Assembly: GCA_030374765.1 (NCBI GenBank)
Contig: JARGXX010000105.1
Span: forward strand, 1,364,001-1,428,000
DNA: 64,000 nucleotides
Direction of reading: 5' to 3'
Origin: Agarophyton chilense
Lineage: Eukaryota > Rhodophyta > Florideophyceae > Gracilariales > Gracilariaceae
The notes beneath the pieces were generated by a model. That model saw only the letters and a list, made by a program, of their open reading frames with translations, had not been told where the DNA came from and ran no database searches. The translations under genes were made by a program, and so were the position numbers. Below are positions 43,323 to 53,314 of this stretch, one piece after another (the stretch's first letter is position 1; each line of letters opens with the position of its first letter).

Positions 43323-44147
43323 ATGACCGACTCTCTCACTGCCATCCCTGGCACCTCCGACCCAGCCGTCATTGTCGGCAGAGGCCGAATCGGCACTTTG
43401 ATTCGAAACAACGGCACCCCACAAGATGCTTTTCTCTCAACTCAAGAATTCATCTCCGCGCAATACATCCCCGACGGCCCCATTTTCTTCTGCGGCAGAA
43501 ATCATTCACTCGAAGAGGTCATTCAATTCTGCCCTTCCTCCCGCAGAGAGGATCTGGTCTTCCTTCAGAACGGAAACATTCTCCCACTTCTTTCAACCTA
43601 TGGGCTCCAAAACTGCACCAAAGCCGTTCTCTTCCTCGCCGTCCCCTCCCTTAACGCACCCCCCGAGGACGGTGTCACCCTCCTCAGTCCCCATGGTCTC
43701 ACAACTGCCACCGGCAAATGGGCTCCCGTACTCGCCAATCGCCTCAGTACCGCAGGCCTCACTTGTCATGTTGTCGACCAGCCCTCCTTCTCTAAAGCTT
43801 ACTACGAAAACCTCGTATGGATATCAGCTTTTAATCTCGTCGGCTCCGCTTATGGCTTTATCATAATGCACGAAGTTGCAGTACAACACCGCACAGTCGT
43901 TTCAACCATAATGAAAGAGCTCCTCGCCATCGTCACATCCGAAACAGGAATAGCCTACAATACAACAGAAACACTCCAAAAACTTCTGGCCCACGGAAAA
44001 ACACTTACACAGTTCCCCACCTCGTTCTCAGACTTTGAGTTCCAGAACGTCTACTTCTACAACGTTTCTAACGCCCAAAAATCCATTGGAAACCGTGCCC
44101 CCGCCCCTTTCCATACAAACTTCTTGAACGTCCTCCTCAATGGGTAG
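43323..44147 (+). CDS. Ketopantoate-reductase-like NAD(P)-binding protein
   Basis: An intact 274-residue protein starting at the ATG 43323. A dinucleotide-binding loop VGRGRIGTLIRNNG lies near residue 18. REDLVFLQNGNILPLL (about 80-95) and the downstream SPHGLTTATGKWAPVLANRL match a plant/algal branch of the PanE/ApbA-like dehydrogenase fold, whose members have VGRGRVG and 'DLVFLQNG' motifs. The helix YYENLVWISAFNLVGSAYG corresponds to the conserved 'eKLiW..af.lvg' segment of the C-terminal domain, with Glu-Asn in place of the usual Lys. The substrate is unknown. It is one of the few unbroken genes of this transposon and looks like a captured host gene. Confidence 0.65.
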   Translation: MTDSLTAIPGTSDPAVIVGRGRIGTLIRNNGTPQDAFLSTQEFISAQYIPDGPIFFCGRNHSLEEVIQFCPSSRREDLVFLQNGNILPLLSTYGLQNCTKAVLFLAVPSLNAPPEDGVTLLSPHGLTTATGKWAPVLANRLSTAGLTCHVVDQPSFSKAYYENLVWISAFNLVGSAYGFIIMHEVAVQHRTVVSTIMKELLAIVTSETGIAYNTTETLQKLLAHGKTLTQFPTSFSDFEFQNVYFYNVSNAQKSIGNRAPAPFHTNFLNVLLNG

Positions 44148-44562
44148 TACTTCATTCATATACCCCTTCCAATAAAAACAAGTCCTCCTTTCTAAAGCAT
44201 ATGTCCATCTCCTTCGCTGCCTCGATAAAGACTGCTATCCGCACGACACCACGTCAGAATATATGAAACGATATTAAGAATTGCTTCGTACATCACAAAT
44301 CATCACTACAACCACTCTTCATAAATCTTCCAACTTTGCAATTAAGTCTGTACCCAATAACCGCTCCTACAGCCTATCAAATGTTTTCATTCATAACAAT
44401 TATTCATACTCCGCGACAGAGATACGGCAACAACCTAACAACTACTTTGATCACTACATACATATACCCACCGATGACCACCCTACTTCATTGCTCTCAA
44501 AATACTGTATCCAATCCCTCACAAATACCTTTCTACACAACACTCTCTTCTCCTCCTCAAGC

Positions 44563-44907
44563 ATGCAGCGCTACGAAGCACGTCCTTCCCTACCCCCTGG
44601 TTCTTCTGTCCAATGCTCAGCAGCTGTGGATATTCTTCCACAACGAACGGTTATCACGATCGACGAAGTCCTTCAAATCAAACTTCCAACCACCCAGAAT
44701 GTGGTCGAAGTCAGAGGGTTCCAGAATCATATCACCGACGAGCTCATGGACGAGATTCGTGACATTTGTACGACCACCAGGAGGCTCCCCACTCGCAACT
44801 CCCTACAGCAGCAAGATACTCTGAAACAACTGTTCAAAGAGCGGTATCATATCGTTACCTATGTGCAGCGTACAAGGAAGACTAGCAAACCGGAACGCCT
44901 TTACTAA
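44563..44907 (+). CDS. Small protein of unknown function
   Basis: A 114-residue protein from ATG 44563; the frame is open upstream to 44281 without another plausible start. It contains TVITIDEVLQIKLPTTQNVV and DELMDEIRDICTTTRRLPTR. No domain was recognised. It lies directly upstream of the membrane-protein gene, whose ATG begins two bases after this stop, so the two may be transcribed together. Confidence 0.45.
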   Translation: MQRYEARPSLPPGSSVQCSAAVDILPQRTVITIDEVLQIKLPTTQNVVEVRGFQNHITDELMDEIRDICTTTRRLPTRNSLQQQDTLKQLFKERYHIVTYVQRTRKTSKPERLY

Positions 44908-44908
44908 G

Positions 44909-45748
44909 ATGTTCAGTTAGCAAACACTCTTCACATCGACCTTAACGTTCACAATCACACTAACTACACTCTTCGGAGTTATAGACCAAGCTCTGCAATA
45001 TACGCTTCCATTCAGATTCAACTCTCTCCTTCGGTTCATTCTCATAACGCTATTGAGGTGTTCTATCCAAAGCCTGCTACACATTCTCATAATCGAAGGA
45101 GGCGTACAATGTATAAACGCGTTATACGGGTCTCTACAAACTACGCCGTTCAATCCAAACCAGCGATAAACCTGGAAGAAACGAGCCTTTTTGGTATTCG
45201 GGGCTCTACTCTTTACTCTACTCATCCCCCTCAACGCCATACTTTTCCTCGTTCACCGCTTCATTCCAGTTAGCGGTACCCTTTCATCAGACGTGAAGAC
45301 AAATTGTATCTCCTTCTCCACAGGAGGGGCCGCAGTTGGCGCTTTGGCATATCTTCTCCAGCTTGTTTCTATATTCTTCTTTCCAGAGTCATATCTTAAC
45401 ACAAAGTTCACAATGACCCCGGAACCACGGAGAACCTCTTTTATGAACCTCGTGCTTGGCGCCCTCTCCCACTCTTTTCAACAGGCTTTATTCATATCCA
45501 GTCCGGATGTAACCTTCCGACTACTCGGTATGAGGCTGTTGGCATGCACTTTCGCTGCACTCTCTTCAACCGCCTTCTCCACCTCTCGCATTGACGGACC
45601 TGGTGTTCCTATACTGCTTGGTAACACAGTGGATGTCGTAATCTTGATATCTTCGACAGTTGTCATTCACTATGAGAAAGTGAAAGCAAGTGCTACTCTC
45701 ACGCGTTTCAATCCAGTTGTTCAGGATTTTCTACTGAAAGACGACTGA
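44909..45748 (+). pseudogene. Multi-pass membrane protein with in-frame TAG and TAA
   Basis: A single 280-codon frame from ATG 44909 to TGA 45746. It is broken by TAG at codon 4 (44918-44920) and TAA at codon 87 (45167-45169). Hydrophobic segments occur on both sides: TLTFTITLTTLFGVI, FILITLLRCSIQSLLHILII, VFGALLFTLLIPLNAILFLV, GGAAVGALAYLLQLVSIFFF and ILLGNTVDVVILISSTVVIH, so at least five membrane spans. The continuous hydropathy across the stops is why I treat them as nonsense changes in one gene. No family was recognised. Confidence 0.55.
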
Positions 45749-45829
45749 TCACTATTACAAGAAAAGGGGACTACTCCACATATTACCTCAAATTGTACTC
45801 TTTATTGTTCAATAGGTAACAGATATTAT

Positions 45830-48800
45830 CTAGTCGTCGTCGTCATCCATTATCATACCGCCGTCTTCATAGTCTCTATCTGTGTTAGCCGAGTTGAGAC
45901 CCATCCCAGGTTCATCATCCTCTTCTTCATACTCCTCTTCCCCACTTTCAACAACTTCCATTTTATAATCTTCATCCAACTCCTCATCCTCATCTACCTG
46001 GAAGTCCTCATCATTACCCTTGTTGGAATCATCCTCTTCGAACTTAGGCCGAAATGCTGGTTGCCTATGCACTGCGTCTGGTAGCTTGTACCCATCCGGT
46101 ACCAAGTACATGTGATACCTCATGCAAACTTCCTTAACCAATGCATCCTCGTATCCAGCTCCAGCATGAAACACATCTCCTCTTCCAATAAAAATGGAGT
46201 ACGGCGGAATCCTGAACTTCCTCACTACCATCGTCCGAGACAGCCGTTTCAAGCTCCTGTCGTCGGGCACGTACATGTTATGTGACCTCTCACAAACCCA
46301 AAGCATAAACGAATTCGCTCCCGACGCCATCATGAAGAACCCTGGAACCTCTCCGACGTTCTTCTCGGCATCGGTCAGTCCTCGAAAGTCCGTATGTAAC
46401 ACCTGCCTTGGACAGCCCTCCGCCGTACACAGCACTCGCCCCCCTGTTTCAGGGGCATACATCCTCTTCTTCACCGACCTGTTCTTGCACAACCGAAGAG
46501 CGGCCGCAATCTGTCCAAACCTCGCATCCAACAATGCCCTTTTCCTCACCATTAAAACGTTGTTCTCGTCCCCCTCCACAGAATCCACAATCCCCACCTT
46601 CGTCGTAATGTACCGCCCAACTCCCTTCATTCTATCCCCAGCGTCTCTCTCCTCACCAGCGTTGATTATAGGGTCCCATTTCTTTCTATTCCCTTCAATC
46701 GTCAAGTCCGGCTGGTTCAAGAAATCGGTCTGGAAGAACTCTAGCAAAGTCCCAGTCACATCCCCATCGAATTTTACCCCCCTCTTCTTCGCCTCATCCG
46801 CCATCCCCTCGTCCGTGGCAAACTCTTCCAGCACACAAAATCCTTTCTCCATCAGCTCACTTCTCTTAGTCGCGAAGTACTCGCGGGCCAAGTCATCCCT
46901 CTCCATTGATGCCATCCATATCGCCTGCTCTTCATTCACAGGGTGGTTCTTCATCGGTAGAATCACCCCAAGAACCGGTTCTTTCGTGGAACCCAGTTCC
47001 TTGTGCCTGTTGTGAGCAGCACGCAAATAAACCGCATGCTGCACACTTTTCAAGTCTTCTACCCTCAAGCACTCCGCCCTGTGCTTGTTCCGTAGGTAAA
47101 TCATCTGCATCCAGAGGTGCTGATGCTTCACTCCATTTTCACCCGCCGGCCACTTGCTCGGAAGTGCATTCACCAAGTACACCCACGACATACCCGACCC
47201 CCCCGCATACGGTCCCGCCCTCTTCAGCCCCTTCGGAACACCCCCCGGATTATTGTCTTCGAAGCCACGCATTTGCACACCTTCCTCCTCTTCGTCCCCT
47301 ACAAATGCACCCTTCCCCCCGTCATCATCCAGTTCATCCTCACTCGATGAGAAAACATTGAGTACATGTTCCTTCAAGAAGCGCCTCAGCTCTTTCCTGC
47401 TCATTTTCTTGAACACATCCACCACGTCAGCCGGTATTTGAGCCGCAGATGAGCCCACCGTCTTTCTTCTCTTTCTCTTCTGCTTTATAGGCTGTTCATA
47501 CTCGCGTTCATCATCACCAATGACCACAGCGTTTCTCTTCCCCTTTCTCTGTCTAGGTTCCATCACCCTCTCACCCGCAGCATCCAGCCCGCGCTCAGTA
47601 CCTTTTCTAGTTTGTGTGATGCGTCTGGGAACCACGGTTTCCTGGTGGGGTACAGACTCCCCAGCACTAGACGAAGGAACATTCACAGAAGGTGGCACCT
47701 CCACCACATCCTTCTCCGCACTTGGGGACGCCAGACTCACTTTCAGACCGCCTTCAATCCGCCTTTGTGCGATTTTCATCCTCTTCGACACCAACCCCGG
47801 CCACAACCGCTTCGGACCACTGAGCTCCATCTTCGCCGTTTGCACGCAAAGGTACTCCCTTAAAGACACCTCGTTCTTTCCCATCACGATTGTGCTGTCT
47901 AGAACCTTCCTCGCCGTCAGATCCTTCTCCTTTCCCGCCCTTTCGCATAGTTGGAACATTCCTATGGCGCATTGGAAGAACTGCTTTCGCGTCTCCTGGA
48001 AACGTCCCATATTCCCCGTAGAACCCATCCTCACCCTCACATGTAGCTGCAAACAGCGGATTGCAAAACGGAATATTTCGTCTTCGAGTCCTAACAACAA
48101 GTCACTCGACACATGCGCAAGCGTTAGCACTGGACCCTCCTTGCATACGTTCTCAAAGAACTCCAGGAGACCTTCGCTCCTGACGAATTTCAACCCAAGA
48201 GTCGCATAGCCATTCAAGTGGCGCAAGCTGTAGATTCCTATAGCTTCGCTCGTCTTCAGCGCCCCAGCTATCCGTGTCGGAGTAAGGTCAGCCAACTTGG
48301 TTCTCTTATCGTCAATCAAGTTGCAAATGAAGGACACTGTCGAATGAACCTTGTCGGCGAAACTAATCTTCAACACTTTTGAACTCATTTCATTGAGTAC
48401 ATTACCAAGACCGAGCACTTCGTTCAGCGATAAAGGCTTCCGGTCCTTTCGTCTCCAAAGAACGACATCAAGAGACCGCACAATTTCCAACAACTTTCTC
48501 CCTTCAGAGGGATCATTCTTCAGATCTCGCAGAACCAAGACGCGGTGATGACCGTCAATGAGTATGACAGGCACCACTACCCTCCCATTGTGAAAAATTT
48601 CACTGAAATCTAATTCCATTCGCCCGACGATGGCAACAGCAATCGATCCTGCCGACGCAAGCCAGCCAAACGTTTTGCACTTTGCCATCGTCGCCGCCTT
48701 GTGTTCCGCATTCACACTTCTGACAGTCTTCTCGGGGATTTGTATGTCATCTATGTCCACAATCAAGCGGCACTGGTCATAGTCTGAAGCAGAGATCTTC

Positions 48801-49516
48801 TTTTCCACGAGAGTCCTATCCCCTTCCTGCAAAGGAACGGCATCGCCGTCATCGAACAACTCCAACTCGGGACCGGTGTGCGAATCCCCGCGTACATTCA
48901 CCGCTGACCCCACCTCCACAACATCTTCATCAGAATCATCCACTATCGTCACCCTCTTTTTCGGCTTGACGGGTTGCTTCATGGCCGGCGGCACTGTTGT
49001 TGGCTGTGCCCTCTTCCCCCTCAAAGGCGTAGCAGATTCCATCGAGGGGGTCGCGCTTTTGGGAGTCTCCGGCCGAGTAGGCCCTGGAGTCAGCACAGAG
49101 GAGACGCGTGTCATCATCGAGGTATCCCATGCGTATATACCTGCCGACCCCATATCCTTCAGCAACTCCGGCGGCTCCTCTGCTCCCTTGAAGAAGTACG
49201 GATACTTGTAGTTGATCCCCTCCTTAATTTCAGTCCTCCAGATGGCCACCAAGTCCTCTCTCGGCTTCGCAGACTCGTGCAACGAATGGCCATGCATCGC
49301 TCTGCAAAGCGCCTTCCCGGCCGCTCCACTGCCCCCAACACCTCTCAACTCCGCAGTGCCAACCATAGTACCCTTCTTTTTCCCTGTCCCATCCGCCAGG
49401 AACAACGCCACCCTATCCCCACCAGCCAGATTGCTTCCCGATGTAGCTTTTCGCGGAGTGGCGCGTGGAGTACCCCGCGGAGTACCCCTCGCTTTCGCTT
49501 TGCCTCGAGTCATCAT
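45830..49516 (-). CDS. ParB-like domain plus 2OG-Fe(II) dioxygenase-like protein, 1228 aa
   Basis: Intact from ATG 49516 to the stop at 45830. The N-terminus is a basic Arg/Thr/Pro tail (RGTPRGTPRATPRK). Residues about 250-330 look ParB-like: LIVDIDDIQIPEKTVRSVN, then VVVPVILIDGHHRVLVLRDL, with the DGHHR motif near 320. A nuclear-localisation-type stretch (IKQKRKRRKTVG) lies mid-protein. Residues about 1035-1140 fit a double-stranded beta-helix dioxygenase: CPRQVLHTDFRGL (HxD near 1041), FFMMASGANSFMLWV, GRGDVFHAGAGYED (distal His near 1117) and Arg near 1133. The C-terminus is very acidic. Related folds include TET/JBP 5-methylcytosine oxygenases and PhyH; the sequence cannot tell which. Beside a DNA methyltransferase, a role on DNA is plausible but inferred. 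It is transcribed divergently from that gene. Confidence 0.65.
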   Translation of the reverse strand: MMTRGKAKARGTPRGTPRATPRKATSGSNLAGGDRVALFLADGTGKKKGTMVGTAELRGVGGSGAAGKALCRAMHGHSLHESAKPREDLVAIWRTEIKEGINYKYPYFFKGAEEPPELLKDMGSAGIYAWDTSMMTRVSSVLTPGPTRPETPKSATPSMESATPLRGKRAQPTTVPPAMKQPVKPKKRVTIVDDSDEDVVEVGSAVNVRGDSHTGPELELFDDGDAVPLQEGDRTLVEKKISASDYDQCRLIVDIDDIQIPEKTVRSVNAEHKAATMAKCKTFGWLASAGSIAVAIVGRMELDFSEIFHNGRVVVPVILIDGHHRVLVLRDLKNDPSEGRKLLEIVRSLDVVLWRRKDRKPLSLNEVLGLGNVLNEMSSKVLKISFADKVHSTVSFICNLIDDKRTKLADLTPTRIAGALKTSEAIGIYSLRHLNGYATLGLKFVRSEGLLEFFENVCKEGPVLTLAHVSSDLLLGLEDEIFRFAIRCLQLHVRVRMGSTGNMGRFQETRKQFFQCAIGMFQLCERAGKEKDLTARKVLDSTIVMGKNEVSLREYLCVQTAKMELSGPKRLWPGLVSKRMKIAQRRIEGGLKVSLASPSAEKDVVEVPPSVNVPSSSAGESVPHQETVVPRRITQTRKGTERGLDAAGERVMEPRQRKGKRNAVVIGDDEREYEQPIKQKRKRRKTVGSSAAQIPADVVDVFKKMSRKELRRFLKEHVLNVFSSSEDELDDDGGKGAFVGDEEEEGVQMRGFEDNNPGGVPKGLKRAGPYAGGSGMSWVYLVNALPSKWPAGENGVKHQHLWMQMIYLRNKHRAECLRVEDLKSVQHAVYLRAAHNRHKELGSTKEPVLGVILPMKNHPVNEEQAIWMASMERDDLAREYFATKRSELMEKGFCVLEEFATDEGMADEAKKRGVKFDGDVTGTLLEFFQTDFLNQPDLTIEGNRKKWDPIINAGEERDAGDRMKGVGRYITTKVGIVDSVEGDENNVLMVRKRALLDARFGQIAAALRLCKNRSVKKRMYAPETGGRVLCTAEGCPRQVLHTDFRGLTDAEKNVGEVPGFFMMASGANSFMLWVCERSHNMYVPDDRSLKRLSRTMVVRKFRIPPYSIFIGRGDVFHAGAGYEDALVKEVCMRYHMYLVPDGYKLPDAVHRQPAFRPKFEEDDSNKGNDEDFQVDEDEELDEDYKMEVVESGEEEYEEEDDEPGMGLNSANTDRDYEDGGMIMDDDDD

Positions 49517-49668
49517 TTGAATCGGATCGTAGTCGATCGAGGTTGCAAATGGTCGCAGAGCGCTTTGAGCCTTTCATGGTATACAGACTAAGACGTATTA
49601 GATCGAGCTTCTTTGGTGGCGACTATCCGGAACACTCCCGAGAGCAGTTTGTTGCAATCAGCCTGAAC

Positions 49669-49713
49669 TACGTCCGCTTAGTTTCAACCTGAGGTACGTC
49701 TGCTTAGTTTCAA
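49669..49713. repeat. Short tandem repeat, two units of about 22 bp
   Basis: TACGTCCGCTTAGTTTCAAC and TACGTCTGCTTAGTTTCAAA follow each other upstream of the dioxygenase-like gene. They may be part of its promoter or of a transposase-binding region. Confidence 0.5.
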
Positions 49714-49805
49714 ACTCAAGAAACTCCTTGTCTCTTTCCATCACAAACACGCCTATTGGCTTGGTAAGCGACACAAGAAAATAAAATTAAAAAATTAAAA
49801 ATATC

Positions 49806-50010
49806 CTGACGGCCGACAGAGGTGCGCTCCGACTTCATCGATGGTCCCGATGAAGTCCGCGTGCACCTCTGTCGGCCGACAGAGTGCACCGTGTACACCT
49901 CAGCGTTCCAAAAATTACAAAATTATATGTATTATGTCGGCCGACAGAGGTGCGCGGGGACTTCATCGGGACCCCCGATGAAGTCGGAGCGCACCTCTGA
50001 CGGCCGACAG
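49806..50010. repeat. Fourfold inverted repeat forming two long hairpins
   Basis: A module of about 35 bp (GGCCGACAGAGGTGCGC... ...GACTTCATCG) occurs four times in alternating orientation. Copies 1 and 2 form one hairpin (49807-49882) and copies 3 and 4 another (49935-50010), each with a loop of only a few bases around ATGGTCC or GGACC. The outermost copies match each other best (GGTGCGCTCCGACTTCATCG is exact), so the whole block is also one nested inverted repeat. It sits between the divergent starts at 49516 and 50183. Each 14-bp end (CTGTCGGCCGACAG) is itself palindromic. Confidence 0.85.
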
Positions 50011-50182
50011 AATGCAACCAGGATAGCTGCGAAGTCGTTCCGCAACAACCGTTCTTCTGTGCGCGCTCCTCAACCGTACTCACAATCTTTCCGTACCCAC
50101 CCGCACTCACCCGCACCCGCTGCTCTCTTTCACTCAGGCTCTCGTGACGACCGCCCGTGAGGTTGTTTGACCATGTACATAA

Positions 50183-52440
50183 ATGGCTCCAGAACCCACG
50201 AGAAGTTCTTCATCGCTTGCGGCAGACACCTTCGAAATGGGTAAACTGTTTGGTACGGGGGATGAAGTTATCAGGGCGTGTCTGGATTTGCATGATCGTT
50301 ACGCATTAACGAGGCGGGAGGAAGATGAGCCGCGAAAAGTGGGGCACACTGCATTCATCGATTTCACAATTGCCAATCGCCACATCCTACCGGAGACCGC
50401 GAAGTTTTTTATACTCTCCTAGGTCCCGACCACACCAATTACACAGAAGATGAGCTCCGAGTTGTAGGAATGAGGGGCTCGAACTGTCAGAATTATTTCT
50501 CGGCGAGGTTGCTGGATATAAGGGATGGGGACCCAGATAGGCGCGTGAGGGTCTTTTGGAACGCGTACGAGGCGGTGGAGTTCAAGGGCATCCCGAAGAA
50601 TGTTACTTTGACAGAGTTCTTCAAAGGTCTGGATACAACCCGAAAGAATGCGAGCAAAAGCCGGGCTCCATTCGCGACCGACTTCCCGACATTGTTCCAG
50701 AGGTTGCTGTTCCTCATTTGTATTCAGTCGGTCTCTATGGAGAAGAGAAGAGTCTCCCGTAAGCGACGAAAGCGGGACAGATCCTACGATACGCTATTTT
50801 CGAAGGTGGCGATTTATGACAAACCAGTAGCTCAGCGTGTGCGCTTTGGTGTGCAGCTCGTCAATAACGCGTGGGACAGCTTCGCCCAGTATTTGGGATT
50901 CCCTGGCGTGGAATTCATGGTTTTGCCCTTTATCCATCTATGATATTCTGATATGCAGTTCCAGGCAATCGGAAACAGAAGGGATGGGTTCTCTCACAAG
51001 GACATGGCCCAACGACTCCTTCCTGGTAGAAACCGTACTTTATTGGAGGAGGATGTCGTCCCATGGGCGTGGAACCTGCCGGGGTACGTTGACACTCCAC
51101 TTCGTATGTTGGCCAAAGAGTTTCTCGCTGACCTGCACAAAGTGGTGGTGAATGAGCAGCTTTACTCTATATCAGCTCCGGAAAGATGGGACGTTCTAAA
51201 ACCGTTTACATACACTTTGCCTAGAGTGTTTGCGGAGAGATTCGACTGCTTCTCGAACTCTCTTATCTCTACCATCTCGGATTACATATCGCCACTAAAG
51301 CTGCGAGGGAGTGTGGAGGTGGAAGTGGTGGCTGCGACAAAGGCGGAACCTACTATGGTTATGGAAGAAGACGAGATAGAAGTTGTACCCCCCGAGAAAG
51401 ATTCGGAGGCTCCGGCGGTGGAGGGTGGAGAGGGAGTGGAGGGTGGGACCGGGAATGAGGAAGAGAACATGGGTGTTGGTCAGCATTCTTCCACAGCTGG
51501 ACCAAGGTCGGTCGAATCTGAGTCGGTGGATATTCTGCCGCCTCACGACCTTACCTCTCTGGATGATATAATGTCTATCCAAAAGTGCGAGTCGGAGATG
51601 GATAAGCACTGTCGAATGTACAATTGTACTTTCGAGAACCTGGTGGAGATTGAAGAGACATTGCGCAGCAATGGGGTCTCTCCGATAGGGAAAGTGCAGT
51701 TGGTTCTCACGGACCCGCCGTATAATATACGTGCGAAGAAGAACAGGAAAAACAGCTGGTACGACGTTCTTAACCGGCAAGAAATGGTCAAGACGGCGAA
51801 GCTCATCTCTAAACTTCTGCGTCCGGGAGGGCATTTCGTTATATTATGCGCGATTGAGCAGGTGAACGAATGGAAAGAAGTGTTGGGTCGAATCTGTGCA
51901 AAGGATGAGAATGGACAGAAGAGCAGGTCGTTTGTCGTGGACACGGTCCAGCTGCACTTCATTCGCTCTTAAGGCAATCCGATGCGTAATCCCGGACGTA
52001 GTTCGAGCTCCCTGTTTCCCGGAACAGAGTACGCCATTCATGGAGTTCGCAGCGGGATGTACTACGCCGAACAACATGGCATGGTGAACTATGAGAACTT
52101 CAGCTATGTACCTTCGCGATATCCGGGTTACCATAGCGTGATTGACCAAGTGCCTCCCATGTCGAATGGTGAAACACTTCTATGGAGAAGGAAGAATGCC
52201 AAAGGAGCAGTTACGTATCAGAAAGTGCGGGCGGAACAGAAGTCACGCGCTTTGCTGAAGGAGCTCATCAGCAGGTTTTCTCAGCCGGGAGACATAGTGG
52301 TGGACCTCTTCGCCGGAACATTTTCAACGGCCATGGCATGCATGGAACTGGAAAAGCACCGTCAGTTTCTAGGGTGTGAGCCAGATCCGCAGTGCTTTGC
52401 TCATGCGAAGCACGCCGCTACAGTGAAATTGGCGTCATGA
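50183..52440 (+). pseudogene. Beta-class DNA (N6-adenine/N4-cytosine) methyltransferase, disrupted
   Basis: Starting at ATG 50183, the first 73 codons end in a -1 frameshift at AAGTTTTTTATA (50402-50413). The main frame then runs to 52440, broken by TGA at 50941-50943 and TAA at 51970-51972 but with sense coding continuing in frame each time. The catalytic motif IV is VLTDPPYNIRAKK (near 51705-51740). Motif I follows it at the C-terminus: GDIVVDLFAGTFSTAMACME (near 52291-52350). This IV-before-I order defines beta-class amino-methyltransferases. Their DPPY/SPPY motif acts on exocyclic amino groups, so the product would be 6mA or 4mC rather than 5mC. About 440 residues of unknown N-terminal sequence precede the domain. 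The gene is upstream of the SET gene and its stop abuts the next ATG. Confidence 0.8.
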
Positions 52441-53314
52441 ATGCGGAACAACGAGACGGACATTCATATAACGCAAGATGTTCGGAACGCTGTGACTCGA
52501 GTGACATGCTTGTTTCCGGACGTCGTCATAAAGCGTTCGAAGTCCTGGAAAACACCTACCGGATTTCCCGAGCATCAGATGTTTCCACCCCATATCCGTG
52601 GATTTTCTCTCCTCCATGTGGCAGGATAAGTATATACCGGAGATTGGGCGACGGCAGGCGCTGTATGAGTGGCCAAGAAGATTTCAATGAAAGATGTCAC
52701 TATTGGATTGGAATGCTATTCTGGCAGTGGAGGCGACAGTATGTGGTTGTCGGATTGCAAAGTCGACGATAAGGCACCCGAATGCTGGAGTTGGTGTGTA
52801 CACAACACGCCGGGTGATACAAGGTGAGACTGTTTGTTACTTTTACGGGACTTTGGTGTACCATAATCTTTCAAAGCGGAAGGAAGTTCATAAGGCATAC
52901 GGAGGGGGGCTATTGAAAGCGACTGCTGATCGTTTTCGGCAGTACGCGATGGAGATAAGCGTCCGAGGGGAATTGTTTCACAAGCTACCAGGAAGAATTA
53001 GTGGGGTCTCTCTTATTCCGGTGTGGATTGTCCCTGCTCCATTTTGCTTGGGGGGAACAATTAACGACCCCAAATATGAGGAAGGGGATAGGGACAGGGA
53101 TGCGGTTGAAGACGGGTTAATGAGACGCCGAACTGCAAATGTTCGGGTCATCAGAACTCCGGAGACGGGGCGGACCCCATTTCAGTTGAGAGACTATAGA
53201 TTGCTTTCTGTGCAAGCAATTCGAGATATAGAAATATTAGAGGAGCTGTTCGCGGATTATGGGACAGAGTATATCTGGAGCATGAATAACACGCCAGTCA
53301 TAGTAATCGATTAA
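52441..53314 (+). pseudogene. SET-domain protein methyltransferase, disrupted upstream
   Basis: The intact part from ATG 52694 (206 codons) contains the SET fold: HPNAGVGVYTTRRVIQGETV, then CYFYGTLVY, GGTINDPK...NVRVI (the usual 'NHs...N' site is degenerate) and AIRDIEILEELFADYG (the 'i..gEEL..dYg' motif). The same frame continues upstream as SSMWQDKYIPEIGRRQALYE and WPRRFQ up to TGA at 52688, so the real protein started earlier. A frame starting at 52441 (MRNNETDIHITQDV) probably supplied the N-terminus through a frameshift near 52605. SET enzymes methylate lysines, often on histones; the substrate here is unknown. Confidence 0.65.

Noticed and set aside
44907-45240. A second plus-strand frame and a 107-codon minus-strand frame over the membrane-protein gene
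   Set aside because: Only the third frame shows repeated membrane-length hydrophobic segments that continue on both sides; the others have no domain.
46194-49591. Several long plus-strand frames (for example 273 and 229 codons)
   Set aside because: They lie opposite the 1228-codon dioxygenase-like gene and follow its codon composition; no domain is visible.
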